DNA from: Piscicola geometra
Lineage: Eukaryota > Annelida > Clitellata > Hirudinida > Piscicolidae
Assembly (NCBI GenBank): GCA_943735955.1
Contig: OX030955.1
Coordinates: 14,715,583-14,779,582, forward strand
Length of the DNA stretch: 64,000 nt
Direction of reading: 5' to 3'
The stretch's first letter is position 1. Each line of letters opens with the position of its first letter. Under the pieces are notes generated by a model. That model made no database searches. It saw nothing but the letters and a program-made list of their open reading frames with translations, and was not told the DNA's origin. The position numbers were made by a program, and so were the translations under genes. Below, in pieces: positions 1-50,524 of this stretch.

Positions 1-278
1 TTTATGCATAATATATGAAATAGTTAAAGTTTTTATTAAACAATTAGTTTTGTATTTTTGCTGAATGATGCAATCATTTTGTAAGTAAGTTAATAAAATA
101 ATAACTGCCCCCTTTTGATTTGGGGCTGAATACGCCCATGTCATCAAGCACTTTCAAATACGAAACTGATTCAATAAAAGAAGGAAGAAAAAACAAACAC
201 AAAAATAAATACAACGATAAATTCGAAGATATTACATTTAAACTTTAAATTTTAAAATTCTTACAGGTAGATAGCAAC

Positions 279-1788
279 TAGAGGTCGGACATGAACGATT
301 TTTCATTCCCGGTCTCGAAATTTTTTTCCCGTTCTCAATGGGCCATCAACATTTTGATTCCTGGTCCCAACCCATTCCCGCTCTCGATTTCCGGTCCCGA
401 CCCGTTCCCGAAACTTTTTGACCTGATCTCGTCCCATTCCCAAAAAAAGTAGTATTTTCATTCATTTTCGCTGCCATGTTCACCGGTCCCAAACTTGCTA
501 GTCTTAAAATTTCTTAAAATGTATTATTTGAAAGTCAGAAAATTTTTATTGTAAAAAAAGAAAAAACACGATTTAAATTTCAAATATTTTAGAATGAAAA
601 TATTGAAATTAGTCACTGTTTCTAAGTAATTCAATCAAGTCTTCATTGCTTTTCACACGACCATATGTTGAAAAATGAATAGAACTTGCAGGTATACTAA
701 ACAAAATATTTGATTCTTTTTGTAGTATTGGAAAGTTGTTCATTTTACCCCAATCAAATTAAACATCTTTATAATCTTCAATTTTGTTGGGACGTATATG
801 TGAATATTTGTACAATTCATATTCTTCTGAATTTTTTCCTCGTTCATTTTTATTAATTCTTCAATAATTTTTAAAACATTTTTTTTGACAACTACAAAAA
901 TAAAATTATTGGTATAATTTGATATTATAACAATTTTATTATAATTAAAAATGATAAAAACAAAGATAATAGGTTTAAATAACCATCAAGGTGAGAAATA
1001 TGTTTTTGACAACATTCTTATTCTCCAAAACTGCACAAATAAAATCATTCGTATAATTTGATAGTATAAAATTTGAATGATCATTTTTACGTTATATAAA
1101 CAAACATAATAGGTATAAATAAGCATCATTTGTTTTTTTCTCAACGGCACTGCAGCTTGGTCTGGCTGTACAAAATGGAAATAAATTTTCTCTAATGAAA
1201 GTCATGGTATTTATTTCTTTTCTATCCCAAACTCTTTTAATATTATTCTTTCATACTGGGGATGCAACAGACATGCTGCCATATGAATAAGATCAATGGC
1301 CATCTTTTCTTTTGTCGAAATGATCAACTGAGCAATCAACTGGAAATTGAAAAATAAAATTCAAAGTATTAATTTATAAAATAAAAACAATATAACTGAC
1401 CAGTTTGACTTCATCTGACAAGTTTTCATCCTAACCCATTCGTTCTAATCTTCCTAATATTTGGACTCGCCATAACAACTTCAAATGTAATGTTGGAGAT
1501 TTTGACATTGACAACGCAATGGTGGCTTCGTTATACATTTCTATTGCATTTAATACTTATTTTAAGTACGGAGAATCGATGAAATAGATATTTCCATACT
1601 TAGAAGTTTGCTGAAGAATAAGTGTTAAAGAATCAAATCCCAATAACATTTATTCCCGTTCCCGATTTAGAATTTGATTCCCGTTCCCGTCCCGAAAACT
1701 TATTTCCGGCTCTCGACTTTTCCCGTCCCAAAATTAATTTTTATTCCCGTTCCCGAGGGAGTCCTGCAGGTACCCGGTCCGACCTCTA
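279..1788 (-). mobile_element. hAT-type DNA transposon copy, decayed (family A)
   Basis: Bounded by inverted ends TAGAGGTCGGAC (from 279) and GTCCGACCTCTA (to 1788). The 8 bases outside each end, ATAGCAAC and ACAGCATC, agree at 6 of 8 positions, as expected for an aged hAT 8-bp target duplication. The ends are rich in CCCGTTCCCG-type subterminal repeats. Internal sequence near 1400-1600 is shared with 43.98-44.4 kb and 56.4-56.8 kb, where the minus frame reads like a piece of hAT transposase (for example ATIALSMSKSPTLHLKLLW). No long frame survives here, so it is non-autonomous or dead. Confidence 0.75.
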
Positions 1789-1839
1789 ACAGCATCCCCC
1801 ACCCTTTTGTTCATAAAATATGCATTCATAGATTTTTGA

Positions 1840-2100
1840 ACTTCAGATTTCAAATCAGCTCAACTTCCCCAAATATCTCATTTGCTTGAAAGGCAGACAA
1901 TTTTTGTACTTCCGACAAAAAGCGTTCCGCCAATAGTTTTCCCCGCGGAAGACTTCAAAGACGAGGAAGTATTCAGGACATTATGACAAACTTATTTCAT
2001 TATGACTTTTTTCAAAATTGTCCTATATTTTTGAAACTTTCCAAGCTCATATATTTCAACAAAAAAAGTAACATTTATATTTTAAATTAAAATTTTAATA
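1840..2100. repeat. Dispersed repeat, copy 1 (pair with 6435-6705)
   Basis: About 260 bases starting near TTCATAGATTTTTGAACTTC are repeated with point changes and small indels at 6435-6705. Both share a CCCCGCGGAAGAC core. There is no coding signal and the family is not recognised. Confidence 0.7.
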
Positions 2101-2119
2101 TAAAATAAGTAATTTAAAC

Positions 2120-2945
2120 ATTTCAAGCAAATACCGGGGCAAGATGACATGCTTAACGAATTATGTCGTTTTGGTATTTTTATTTTCAGATACCCGATTT
2201 TTTTTGACGAACTGTTAGAGCATTCATTTGTTTTAATAAATATAACAACATTTACTTTTATAAATAAATATAACTAAAAAATAATTCCATTTGCCTACAA
2301 CCCTACTGTACCGGGCAAGATGACAACACGGAAAAAAGTCTACAATTTGCATCTTATGAATATTTTACATGGTTAAACAAATCATACCAACGTTCTTACA
2401 TTTTGAAAATATAAAATAAATTATAATATCATGAAAATAGGATGAAATCTAAACATCCGTAATTATCTATAATTTACAGCATTAATCCTTTGCGGTAATT
2501 CCTTAATTTATAATAATTAAGCAGCACAAAAGCTCCAGTATCATAATCATATTTATTTTTGAAAATTCTGTAAAACGAGTCAAGATGACAAGCATGTCTT
2601 CCTACCCCGACCATCTTGCCCCGAACTGCTTAGTTATAAATTTTCGTTTTTAATGCCATGTATGAAGTCAACTGATTGACAACTATTCATGTTAATAGGA
2701 AGTATTATAAACAAACTACTAATAAATACTTTTTAAACGAAATATGTTGCCTATCTCTGCAGCAGAGTTTATTTAAACGAGCATAAAGGTTATTATTCAC
2801 AACGGAAACAAAACAGTGATTTCAGCGTTTGCAAACTATTATGTAAGGAAAGGGAGGTAGGAGAGCCATTAGTGATCGTTTCATGCTCTTAACTAGTGAC
2901 AAACTGGAAATATAAGACATTCGTCATCTTGCCCGGGTCTCCCCT
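2120..2945. mobile_element. Probable DNA transposon remnant with CAAGATGAC end repeats
   Basis: AT-rich sequence carrying several copies of a GGGCAAGATGAC motif (near 2136, 2313, 2580) and reverse copies (near 2620 and 2925). The right side ends GTCATCTTGCCCGGGTCTCC, which looks like an inverted terminal repeat. The matching left terminus is not complete. No transposase frame is visible. Confidence 0.4.
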
Positions 2946-3139
2946 ACTTTGTTTTAATTTTCTGTAAAATGCACATAGGTTTCAATCAATCGCAAGTATT
3001 TATAAAACGCTTCGTCTTAAATTCAATTCGTAAAAAATTTGCTAAACACTAGTTTTAAACCTTCTATCGAATATATTATATTAATGCAAATAAAAATGGT
3101 TCCAAGGTTGTCATAGCCAAGGGGTGGCAGTGGGGATAC

Positions 3140-3440
3140 GCACCCACTGCCTATAAAGTGCTACTTTACGGCGTGCGTCTCTGTACCGCCTCTGACAACT
3201 AAGTCCAACTCCTGGCCTGCTCGCGGCGGAACTGCTTCTACTGACAGGAGAAGGGACGAAGGCGGGTCACTGGCGCCTTTTAAACCAGTCGCTTCGGGCA
3301 GATGGGGCTCGTCAGCCCGGGAAGGCAACCCCGTCGATTCTGTTCGATATCGCTGAATTATTGACTTAATTAATGTCATTAATGTCTCTTCATCTTCAGA
3401 ACCTGAAGCCACATATGTTCGTCAGTAAGCTTCACGGAGC
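3140..3440 (-). mobile_element. Composite fragment containing a piece of a hAT transposase
   Basis: The minus frame carries KSIIQRYRTES, also found at 15.2 kb, where it leads into a clear hAT C-terminal dimerisation domain. Here it is followed by unrelated GC-rich sequence (3150-3330), so the element is chimeric and broken. 3440-3709 holds nothing I recognise. Confidence 0.45.
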
Positions 3441-3709
3441 TTTGTGCTCTCATGCAAAGCAGACGTTTATGGAGATGAACAATAATAACGAGCATTATCA
3501 TAGTGGCGTATAACCCGAGCGAGCTTCCAGGCCACTTAGGCTGCATATTTTCAACATTTGGGTTACTAGGGCATTGGTTGCACTTGAACCAAGGACCTTT
3601 CACTATTGGTGGAGCCGAGAGACGTTGCACAATGAACGCTTTGCAGTTTAATATCGAATGAAGCACGTTCGTTAAGTCAGTCCAGGTGAGCACACCTCCC
3701 ACAAAGCAG

Positions 3710-15798
<12,089 letters not shown>

Positions 15799-15840
15799 CT
15801 GTGTGTGTGTGTGTGTGTGTATGTGTGTGTGTGTAGATAT

Positions 15841-15960
15841 ATTAGTGGCAGAATGTTAAGCACCCCACAACAAGCATCATTGAATGCTTGCTCCAGTGTG
15901 CGACATGGCATCATCCTAGGTGACATGCTGCTGCACCTTGGCTACACCGCTAAGAGGAAA
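15841..15960 (-). CDS. Candidate upstream NUP85 coding segment
   Basis: The minus frame reads RTLEQAFNDACCGVLNILPL, which resembles the stretch just N-terminal to exon 1 in the family. An acceptor-like TTTTCCTCTTAG lies near 15951. The only good donor I see (GGG|GTGCTT at 15864) leaves phase 0, whereas exon 1 needs phase 2, so the model is not closed. Another open minus segment, 16070-16005, ends at a GTGAGT. Confidence 0.3.
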
Positions 15961-17039
15961 ATGACAGATGATCCTCATCATAATGCAAGATGACTCACTG
16001 TTCGTGCCGCTGTCCTTCTAGCAGTGCCTGCCCTTCACCACAGACACTTTGTACTCGCATGAAGATCGCTGTTGGTGTGGAAAACATTTCAATGAAACGA
16101 AAGAAAATGAAATAGTTAATGAAATCATGAATGACGTTACTCAAATTGCGACTACTTGAGCACAAAAGCAACAAACATCTCGACTGGCAGACGAGAACCC
16201 TCATTTTCTTGTTCTGCATGTCCAAATTCCACTTCAACTTGTAAACTGATCGCTGCCCAAGACTTGAGTCATCTCGTTTGGGCAGACCTGTTCATGCGAT
16301 TGGGAGCACTTTAAGGGTTATAATGTGGAGAGATGTGCACAACCACTGAATTTTTTCTGGACTCGCCTTCTTGAGTGCACTGATTGAGAAAGAGTTCGTT
16401 GCCGAAAGCCCAGTGAGCTCGCAGCGAAACCGCTTGGGTGGTCTTTGCATCAAGACTCTTGGATTGTAGTTGTTATCATTTTAGACTATCAAATACACAA
16501 TAAAGTTCCAATCTCATTGAAAATTACCAATGGCTGAAGAACATCTTTATCAATCATTATGCTTTCTAGTCCACGTTTAAAATGATAAAATGGTTTTGAA
16601 TGTCGCGCAATAAATATATATAATATGTATAATATAAAAGGATATTTTAGAAACGTATTGATTCGAAATATTGGTTTTAATGCGCACAAAGAATAATGAT
16701 TTTATGGCTAAATTTTAAATTTATAGTTTTTACACTTTAACTTTTATATTTTTCAACATTTGAAATGTATTTTTTTTTTCATAAAAAGTTCATTAACTTT
16801 TTTTTAATTTATTACAAAACTCACTTATTTCAATGTATATTTTAAACTTAAATGCACCTTTCAATACATATTTTTATAAAATTAAATCTATAACTTAATA
16901 AAATTGAATACTAAGTAAAATTGTCGTTGTGTTTTTCATTTAGTTTTTTCTGATGAAATCTTAAACAGTTAGTCGGTTTTGTGATACTTTTGGGCAAAAA
17001 GTTTTGGCATCATCTTCAGTGAAGATTCTTCACTCTTAT

Positions 17040-17580
17040 TTTCATTAGAATTAATGATTAATTATTAATCAATCACTAATTATTTGTATAGCGCCTTTTG
17101 CAAATGAACAAAAGCGCTCAGCCATCACGTTCCGAACAATACGTCTTCAGGCCTCGACGGAAAGTTATGAGTGACTTAGTTGAAGTTAGAGAAGAGGGTA
17201 AAGAATTCCATTAAAGAGGACCACAGTAAGAAAAAGAACGTTTAGCAAAAGAGTGTTTAACTGGAAAACGAAAAGAACGCTTAAAGGTAGATGATCTTAG
17301 ACCAGATTTAGGGGGTTGTTTAATTAGATTTTTAAGATAAATTGGAGCAGTACTGTTATGAATTTTAAACATATTTAGGCATATTTTAAAAGTCACTCTA
17401 GATCTCAAAGGTAACCAATGTAACAAACGAAGATAAGGAGAAATGTGAGAAAACTTAAGAGCACGAGCAACAAGACGAGCAGCACAATTAAAGGCTTTAT
17501 TTAGAGGAGCTAAAGTTGTATCAGAGAAGCCATAGTTAGCAACCACCACGACGCTATGCTATTTAGCTTTAACCGGGAAT
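17040..17580 (-). mobile_element. CR1/L2-like LINE 3' end
   Basis: The minus frame 17549-17211 reads NCAARLVARALKFSHISPY, LHWLPLRSRVTFKICLNMFK and APIYLKNLI, the C-terminal end of CR1/L2-type ORF2. It is followed by a 3' tail (GCGCTTTTGTTC...GGCGCTATACAAATAATTAGTGATTGATT in pieces) shared with copies at 51.9, 52.7, 54.6 and 57.9 kb. 5'-truncated. Confidence 0.85.
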
Positions 17581-18139
17581 TTTTATGAATGATAGTCATC
17601 TTAGAAAACTGAATAACTTTAACTTACTAATGTTTTGACTAACGTCAATTTATAATTTTAAGGTTGAAAAATGAATTTTCTTTTCAATGAATATAATTTT
17701 AATAATATAAAAACTAAATAACAATTTTAAAAGTGATAACTAGTTTCACACTATGTTATCCACAGTTTGGGCACCAGCATATTTTAAAGTTTTTCAAGTT
17801 GCTCTCTCAAAAAAGAGAGTATAAAAATAAATTAAACATTTTTAAAAACTTCTTCAAAAGTTCTATAAAATATGTCAAAAGATATTAAATTTGATGAGCA
17901 GGGAATGAATTATAATGTTTTTAGAGAGAAGTGAAATGTTTTTATTAAAACTATCTAAAATCAGCAGCATATTTTAAAATCCTTAATTATATTTTGAAAA
18001 TAAATTTAATTTTCTTCAAAATTATACTAAAATTATTAGGTTTAACTTATTTTTGCGCCCTCTAAGTCCACATCATACATACACAGTACCATAGATATCC
18101 TACAAACAACAAGTATTATATACTATATCTATGACTATA

Positions 18140-18300
18140 TCTATGTGTAAAACTTAATAGATAATTAAAAATGTAAAACTTAATAAATAATTAAAAATTT
18201 AAAACTTAATAAATAATTAAAAATTTAAAACTTAATAACTAATTAAAAATGTAAAACTTAATAAATAATTAAAAATGTAAAACTTAATAAATATCATCTA
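18140..18300. repeat. 26-27-bp AT-rich minisatellite
   Basis: Five to six copies of TAAAACTTAATAAATAATTAAAAATG just upstream of the GMC start exon. Confidence 0.85.
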
Positions 18301-18385
18301 TATAACAGCACTAATCCCACCACAGCATCATCATCAAGCAAACGATAAGATAAACGATTACGCCTTCATGTTGAGTGCCTGAAAG

Positions 18386-31948
<13,563 letters not shown>

Positions 31949-31949
31949 G

Positions 31950-32705
31950 CGGTGAGGTGGTTGGTGAGGTGGTTGGTGAGGTGGTAGGTGAGGTGGTTGG
32001 TGAGGTGGTTGGTGAGGTGGTAGGTGAGATGGTTGGTGAGGTGGTTGATGAGGTGGTTGGTGAGGTGGTTGGTGAGGTGGATGGTGAGGTGGTTGATGAG
32101 GTGGTAGGTGAGGTGGTTGGTGAGGTGGTAGGTGAGGTGGTAGGTGAGGTGGTTGGTGAGGTGGTTGGTGAGGTGGTAGGTGAGGTGGTTGGTGAGGTGG
32201 TAGGTGAGGTGGTTGGTGAGGTGGTTGGTGAGGTGGTTGGTGAGGTGGTAGGTGAGGTGGTTGGTGAGGTGGTTGGTGAGGTGGTTGGTGAGGTGGTAGG
32301 TGAAGTGGTAGGTGAGGTGGTTGGTGATGTGGTTGGTGATGTGGTAGGTGAGGTGGTAGGTGAGGTGTAGGTGAGGTGGTTGGTGATGTGGTAGGTGAGG
32401 TGGTAGGTGAGGTGGTAGGTGAGGTGGTAGGTGAGGTGGTAGGTGAGGTGGTTGGTGAGGTGGTAGGTGAGGTGGTTGGTGAGGTGGTAGGTGAGGTGGT
32501 AGGTGAGGTGGTAGGTGAGGTGGTTGGTGAGGTGGTAGGTGAGGTGGTAGGTGAGGTGGTAGGTGAGGTGGTAGGTGAGGTGGTTGGTGAGGTGGTTGGT
32601 GAGGTGGTAGGTGAGATGGTTGGTGAGGTGGTTGGTGATGTGGTAGGTGAGGTGGTTGGTGAGGTGTTTGGTGAGGTGGTTGGTGATGTGGTTGGTGATG
32701 TGGTG
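31950..32705. repeat. 12-bp minisatellite (GGTTGGTGAGGT)n
   Basis: About 62 copies of GGTGAGGTGGTW starting two bases after the GMC stop codon. Gives a Val-Gly-Glu-Val polypeptide frame that is not a gene. Confidence 0.96.
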
Positions 32706-32864
32706 TGGTGCTATCGAGTGTTCGCGTGGAAAGTTGTGATGGAAAGAAGCAAGTTTGTAGTGGTTGTAGTGTGATAGTTTACTTCAGAGCGGGCAGTTGT
32801 GTTGTCATCTTAGGCATCTTTGATTGATTTGTGAAGGTTTGGTGCAAAGAACTTCCACAAGCGT

Positions 32865-33660
32865 GAGTGGTGTCAATGTGGGAAGTAGTGTGGTGATGGT
32901 GTCAATTTGGGAAGTAGTGTGGTGATGGTGTCAATGTGGGAGGCAGTGTGGTGATGGTGTCAATGTGGGATGTAGTGTGGTGATGGTGTCAATGTGGGAA
33001 GTAGTGTGGTGTGGTGTCAATGTGGGAGGCAGTGTGGTGATGGTGTCAATGTGGGAGGTAGTGTGGTGTGGTGATGGTGTCAATGTGGGAGGCAGTGTGG
33101 TGATGGTGTCAATGTGGGATGTAGTGTGGTGATGGTGTCAATGTGGGAGGTAGTGTGGTGTGGTGATGGTGTCAATGTGGGAGGCAGTGTGGTGATGGTG
33201 TCAATGTGGGAGGTAGTGTGGTGATGGTGTCAATGTGGGAGGTAGTGTGGTGATGGTGTCAATGTGGGAAGTAGTGTGGTGTGGTGTCAATGTGGGAGGC
33301 AGTGTGGTGATGGTGTCAATGTGGGAGGTAGTGTGGTGTGGTGATGGTGTCAATGTGGGAGGTAGTGTGGTGTGGTGATGGTGTCAATGTGGGAGGTAGT
33401 GTGGTGTGGTGATGGTGTCAATGTGGGAGGTAGTGTGGTGATGGTGTCAATGTGGGAAGTAGTGTGGTGATGGTGTCAATGTGGGAAGTAGTGTGGTGAT
33501 GGTGTCAATGTGGGAGGTAGTGTGGTGTGGTGATGGTGTCAATGTGGGAGGTAGTGTGGTGATGGTGTCAATGTGGGAAGTAGTGTGGTGTGGTGTCAAT
33601 GTGGGAGGTAGTGTGGTGATGGTGTCAATGTGGGAGGTAGTGTGGTGTAGTGATGGTGTA
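32865..33660. repeat. ~29-bp minisatellite (GTGTGGTGATGGTGTCAATGTGGGAGGTA)
   Basis: Around 27 copies with 5-bp GTGGT insertions and loss of GATGGTG. Downstream of the GMC gene. Confidence 0.95.
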
Positions 33661-34508
33661 CATGTGCATTTCTTTGAAATATCTTCGTCATACATTCCCA
33701 GTTATTTAACAGTTTCCATCTTGTGTCTTTCTTTTTGCCAATTGCTAATCTTTCTAATCACAGCTCATAAGTATTCCATGCTTTTGAGATATATGCAAAT
33801 CAAAGAACTTTTTAATTGAAACTGCCCACGACCGAAAAGAAAATGTACTTTTATCTCACACAAGTGGATCAAGATAAAGCTAATTTTCTACATTTAAAAT
33901 TGCAAAAAAATATTTGTTCTATTAAAAACTGTTTGTTAAGCTATTTTAGTGATTGTTTTGGTGATTGTTTTGCGAACATAACTGTATGTTTGGAGGTACG
34001 TCACCATGAACCTCACCAAATCTCGTTTTAGTCGATATATCATGCAACTGAGTTCCATTCATTCATTTAAATTATTTGTTTTTTGATGATGAAGAGACAG
34101 AATTGAAAGTCCTTACATCTAGTCCTCCCTTTGGAAATCTCTTAGGATATTGACATCGTCATAGGCGTCATCATCTTCATCATCATCATCAGTACCTATT
34201 TATAAAACGCAATACTAAATGTAAACTAAACTGACTTTACTTTTGTGTCCTCTTGCTTTTACATGGATATAATTTCTTCAATGAAAATTGTTTTACAAAC
34301 TTACCAATAAATTAATTCCACGATATCAAAGATGCTACTAATAAATGCTCCAATCCTTGCGTCTATTAATAAATTCTCTCATTCCTGGCGTCAAACTGTT
34401 CGGAAAGGGCAAAGTGTTCTACTCATCTTTGGGCACTGGCTACGGCTCCTGCACTAATTTGCGTGGAAGTTATCGCGTCTATTTTGGTGATTGATGGTGG
34501 TGGGAGCG
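33661..34508. other. Convergent intergenic region
   Basis: AT-rich, between the 3' ends of the GMC (+) and kelch (-) genes. Several AATAAA hexamers lie near 34306, 34345 and 34370 on the plus strand and could serve the GMC transcript. No coding signal. Confidence 0.45.
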
Positions 34509-47035
<12,527 letters not shown>

Positions 47036-47104
47036 GGTGGCGCTGATGATGATTATGATGTTGATGATATTGATGATAATAATAATGGCAAAAAGCTGAC
47101 GGGG

Positions 47105-47238
47105 GTTTTGTGTGCTGATGATGGACTGCACGGCGATGAAGGGCAGGTCGGCTGAGGGCATGCCCGCTACGAGGTCGTCCAGCCTTGCAGGGGGAGTGCG
47201 TGCAGTGGTTGTGAGGGAACTGTTGAACGAGTTCCTGA
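47105..47238 (-). CDS. Possible exon upstream of the kelch model
   Basis: GC-rich minus segment after a good acceptor (GTGGCTTTTCAG). One frame reads LDDLVAGMPSADLPFIAVQS. No donor in a phase that fits kelch exon 1 was found, so it may be a 5'UTR exon, part of another gene, or not a gene. Confidence 0.3.
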
Positions 47239-47258
47239 AAAGCCACGCATGAGACATA

Positions 47259-47585
47259 ATAAAAATATATATAATATACTAACTCATATATATATAATAT
47301 ACTAACTCATATATATATAATATACTAACTCATATATATAATATACTAACTCATATATATATAATATACTAACTCATATATATATAATATACTAACTCAT
47401 ATATATATAATATACTAACTCATATATATATAATATACTAACTCATATATATATAATATACTAACTCATATATATATAATATACTAACTCATATATATAA
47501 TATACTAACTCATATATATATAATATACTAACTCATATATATATTATATACTAACTCATATATATATAATATACTAACTCATATA
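47259..47585. repeat. 23-bp minisatellite (CTAACTCATATATATATAATATA)n
   Basis: About 14 copies with 19-21-bp variants. Confidence 0.95.
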
Positions 47586-47619
47586 TAAGGGACACTAGTT
47601 CTGAGGTTAATGCCACTTA

Positions 47620-48249
47620 GGGGCCATCCATAAAAGACGTCCACAATTTTTTTGCTTTTTTAACCTCCTCTCCCCCCTTGTCCACTTATGACTCAACTTC
47701 CCCTCCCCCCCCCCCTAGTTGTGGACGTCCAAAACATATAATTTACCGAATTTAAATCAATGAATATTTTGGGGAAATTTACAACAATATAAAGAGTATG
47801 TGTTCACAAATATTCTTAATGAAATAATAACTGTTCAAAATCATTTTAGTAAATCAGTGGAATAAAAATGTAATAAACAAATTATCCACCATCGTTCATT
47901 CAACAAAAAATTATAATTTTTAAGAATTTTTATTTGAAATTTTTATTGCATTTGACAAATCAAACTTTAACAACCTATTTTAAAATATTATCCAAGCGTA
48001 TTGATTATTATTGAACCTATCATTTCTAAATATAACCTGTTTGTGGAAGATTGTTTGGGTTTGCATCCCAACTCTTGTCATTAAACTAAAAGTATTTTGC
48101 AGTACATTTATGCAAAACTTCTGCACTCAAAATACTCTACGACGTGGATATCCACTTTGTCCTAAACCCCCTCCCCCCCTTGTCCACTTTAGTCCACTTT
48201 TTGCTGAACCCCCCTCCCCCCTTTTGTGTGGACGTCTTTTATGGATGGC
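47620..48249. mobile_element. MITE-like element with GCCATCCATAAAAGACGTCC ends
   Basis: Inverted terminal repeats GCCATCCATAAAAGACGTCC (from 47623) and GGACGTCTTTTATGGATGGC (to 48249). Subterminal poly-C stretches with TTGTCCACTT occur on both sides. AT-rich interior, no coding. Target duplication not resolved. Confidence 0.7.
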
Positions 48250-48328
48250 TTTTTATGGTATGTTTAGGTTAGAGAATTTGGTAAAGAATGCTTGCTACTG
48301 CAAGAGGATGGAAGAAGGCAGAAGGAGT

Positions 48329-48398
48329 TACTTGGCAGGCTCCAGTGCTGCTTGCGAGGACCTCTTGCCCTTCGCCACAACCAGCGTCTCCTGGGTCT
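48329..48398 (-). CDS. Possible minus-strand exon
   Basis: Acceptor CTTGTCCCTTAG and donor GTAACT bound a 70-nt segment whose one open frame reads TQETLVVAKGKRSSQAALEP. Function unknown; no partner exon established. Confidence 0.3.
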
Positions 48399-48752
48399 AA
48401 GGGACAAGCATGAGCTTCGTCATTACTATCCTCATCATCATCATCACCACAAGCACCACAGCCATCACCATCATCATCATGAAACATTGACTGTTATTTG
48501 AGAGATCTTAGTTAAAGAGCTACAAGCAGCTTCTAGCTTGCAATAATGGTGCCTAGTGCATGTTAAAGGCAAGCGATGGTGGCATGGGTGTCTGAGACAG
48601 GCTTCATTGAGGCTTCGAAGCATCGTTCCATTACAGGTTTGCACGACAAGATGCCTGTGTCGGAATGTTTGGTTGCCGTTATGCATTCCTTCTGACACGA
48701 CATACACCTTAGATTATGCAATCCCTGACGAGCAACCGTGAACTACCATATA

Positions 48753-50082
48753 GGGGGAGGTTGCACAAGATGGAACGATTTTTACACGCAGCTTCATAGC
48801 TCAATTGCATAACCAATAACGTGAATTAAAATTTATCCATCCCTTATGTTGACTCTTTGTCTAACTATATCAACTTTAACATAAGAAATAAAGAAATATG
48901 AGTTTATTAACCTCAAACATAAACACTCAAAAATTCCATCCTAGGTTCCCAAGATGGAATGCTTAGTTGCCTAAGATGAAATCATATTGTTTGTCATAAA
49001 AATTGTAATTTAAACACTTTAATTATTATCCGACTACCTTATTTATCTAAAAAATATTTTTTTCCGCTTTTTCAATACTGATCATTCCAAACAATCTTTA
49101 TTTATTCTGGAACATGTAGTCTTTCAGTTCCTTCTCAAAAGCGTCATCAAATTTCTTAAAAAACGTTCTAAATTGTTTAAAAAAATTTAAAATTATATTT
49201 TTGATCTAAATTCCTGAATAACATAGGTTAAGCTCGCTTTACCCATAGAAATTTATTTATTTCGCACTTCACTTTTAGCTTCAATCATTTCAAACCTTTA
49301 GTTTACAGTCTATTGAGACTAATGAGACGAAAGTATACATCTATTCAAATTGGAGATTTAGCTATAAATGGAACATACTTGTGTCAAAGCTAATGAATAC
49401 TAGCAGTTTTTTCAATTAATAAAAAAGCAAATTATTGATTTGTATTCATTTTCAATAGTCTATTTAGAATATAAACTTTATAGTCTATTATACTGTATAT
49501 AGTCTATTATAATGTGTATAGTCTATTATAATGTATATAGTCTATTATACTGTATATAGTCTATAATACTGTATATAGTCTATAATACTGTATATAGATT
49601 ATATTATATAGTCTACATAGATTCATCATCTCCCGAGATTGACGAATGCCAGAGACAGATTTATCAATATTTACAATTTCTTCTTTCCTTTTATCATATG
49701 CAACTATTCATGTTTCATCTTAGGCAACTATGACCATGCTACACATCCATGGTTGCAACAGGCTAATCACTAAATTATTAATTAACTAATTGCACATAAT
49801 GAAGCTGTAGTCATCATTTAATTAATAAGAAAATGAAAATTATACTTTTTTGGATGCAAGGAAAAAACAACAAAACGTTATCTCCCAACTTTTTAACTAT
49901 TCTTCTAGAAATAGGTTTTTCAATTATTATAATTGAATGAGGCAACTTTCAGAAACGAAACCAACATAAAAATGTGCTTAGAAGACGGATGCATGAATAG
50001 AAAATTAAAGAATTTTTTTATACATAGCTGTAAACAAGTTCGTTCCATCTTAGGACCTGATTCATCATGAGCAACCTCCCCC
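48753..50082. mobile_element. DNA transposon with TA-flanked GGGGGAGGTTGC inverted ends
   Basis: GGGGGAGGTTGC at 48753 and GCAACCTCCCCC at 50082 are perfect inverted repeats, both flanked by TA, as in Tc1/mariner-type insertions. CAAGATGGAA motifs recur near both ends and inside. AT-rich, includes imperfect TATAGTCTATTATAATG repeats (49470-49620). No transposase seen. Confidence 0.6.
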
Positions 50083-50089
50083 TACCTAG

Positions 50090-50200
50090 TGTAAATGATG
50101 CGGTGTTTGCGACGTATGCATTGAGAGATGTGTACGTCATGTGGAGTGGTGTCTCTGGCGCATAATTAACCATTGTATCATGGCCTGCGTCTGTCAAGCT
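50090..50200 (-). CDS. Possible minus-strand exon ending at a transposon TIR
   Basis: Acceptor TATATTCCTCACAG, then LTDAGHDTMVNYAPETPL and YTSLNAYVANTASFTL, then CTAG|GTAGGG, where TAGGGG belongs to the transposon end. Not recognised as a family member. Confidence 0.35.
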
Positions 50201-50264
50201 GTGAGGAATATAGAGCCACAAAAATGTGATGAATCCAACAATGCTTGAGTTTTAAATTAGATAT

Positions 50265-50515
50265 TGCATGCAATATGGGAGGGAGGCAGTTGAAGTGAGG
50301 TAGAGAAGGGAGTTGAAGTGAGGTGGAGGAGGGAGCTGAAGTGAGGTGGAGGAGGGAGTTGAAGTGAAGTGGAGGAGGCAGTTGAAGTGAGGTGGAGGAG
50401 GGAGTTGAAGTGAGGAGGCGGAGGGAGTTAAAGTGAGGTGGCGGAGGGAGTTGAGGTGAGATGGAGAGGAGAGATGAAGTGAGATGGAAGAGGGAGTTAC
50501 ATTGAGATAGAGAGA
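50265..50515. repeat. ~23-bp minisatellite (GTTGAAGTGAGGTGGAGGAGGGA)
   Basis: Ten or so diverged copies directly downstream (minus sense) of the THAP-like segment. Confidence 0.85.
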
Positions 50516-50524
50516 GGGCGAGAA

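Larger units (their letters stand above)
16240..18385. other. Intergenic region between divergent NUP85 and GMC genes
   Basis: Mostly AT-rich. It contains the CR1 fragment (17040-17580) and a 26-27-bp repeat (18140-18300). Some GC-richer sequence at 16260-16440 could hold NUP85 5' sequence; no promoter motif was convincing. Confidence 0.5.

Noticed and set aside
31957..32774. Val-Gly-Glu-Val repeat protein
   Set aside because: 12-bp array translation just after the GMC stop; no start context or splice support.
47259..47585. TACTAAC, the yeast branch-point consensus, repeated in the 23-bp array
   Set aside because: It lies on the plus strand while the local genes are on the minus strand; chance product of an AT-rich unit.
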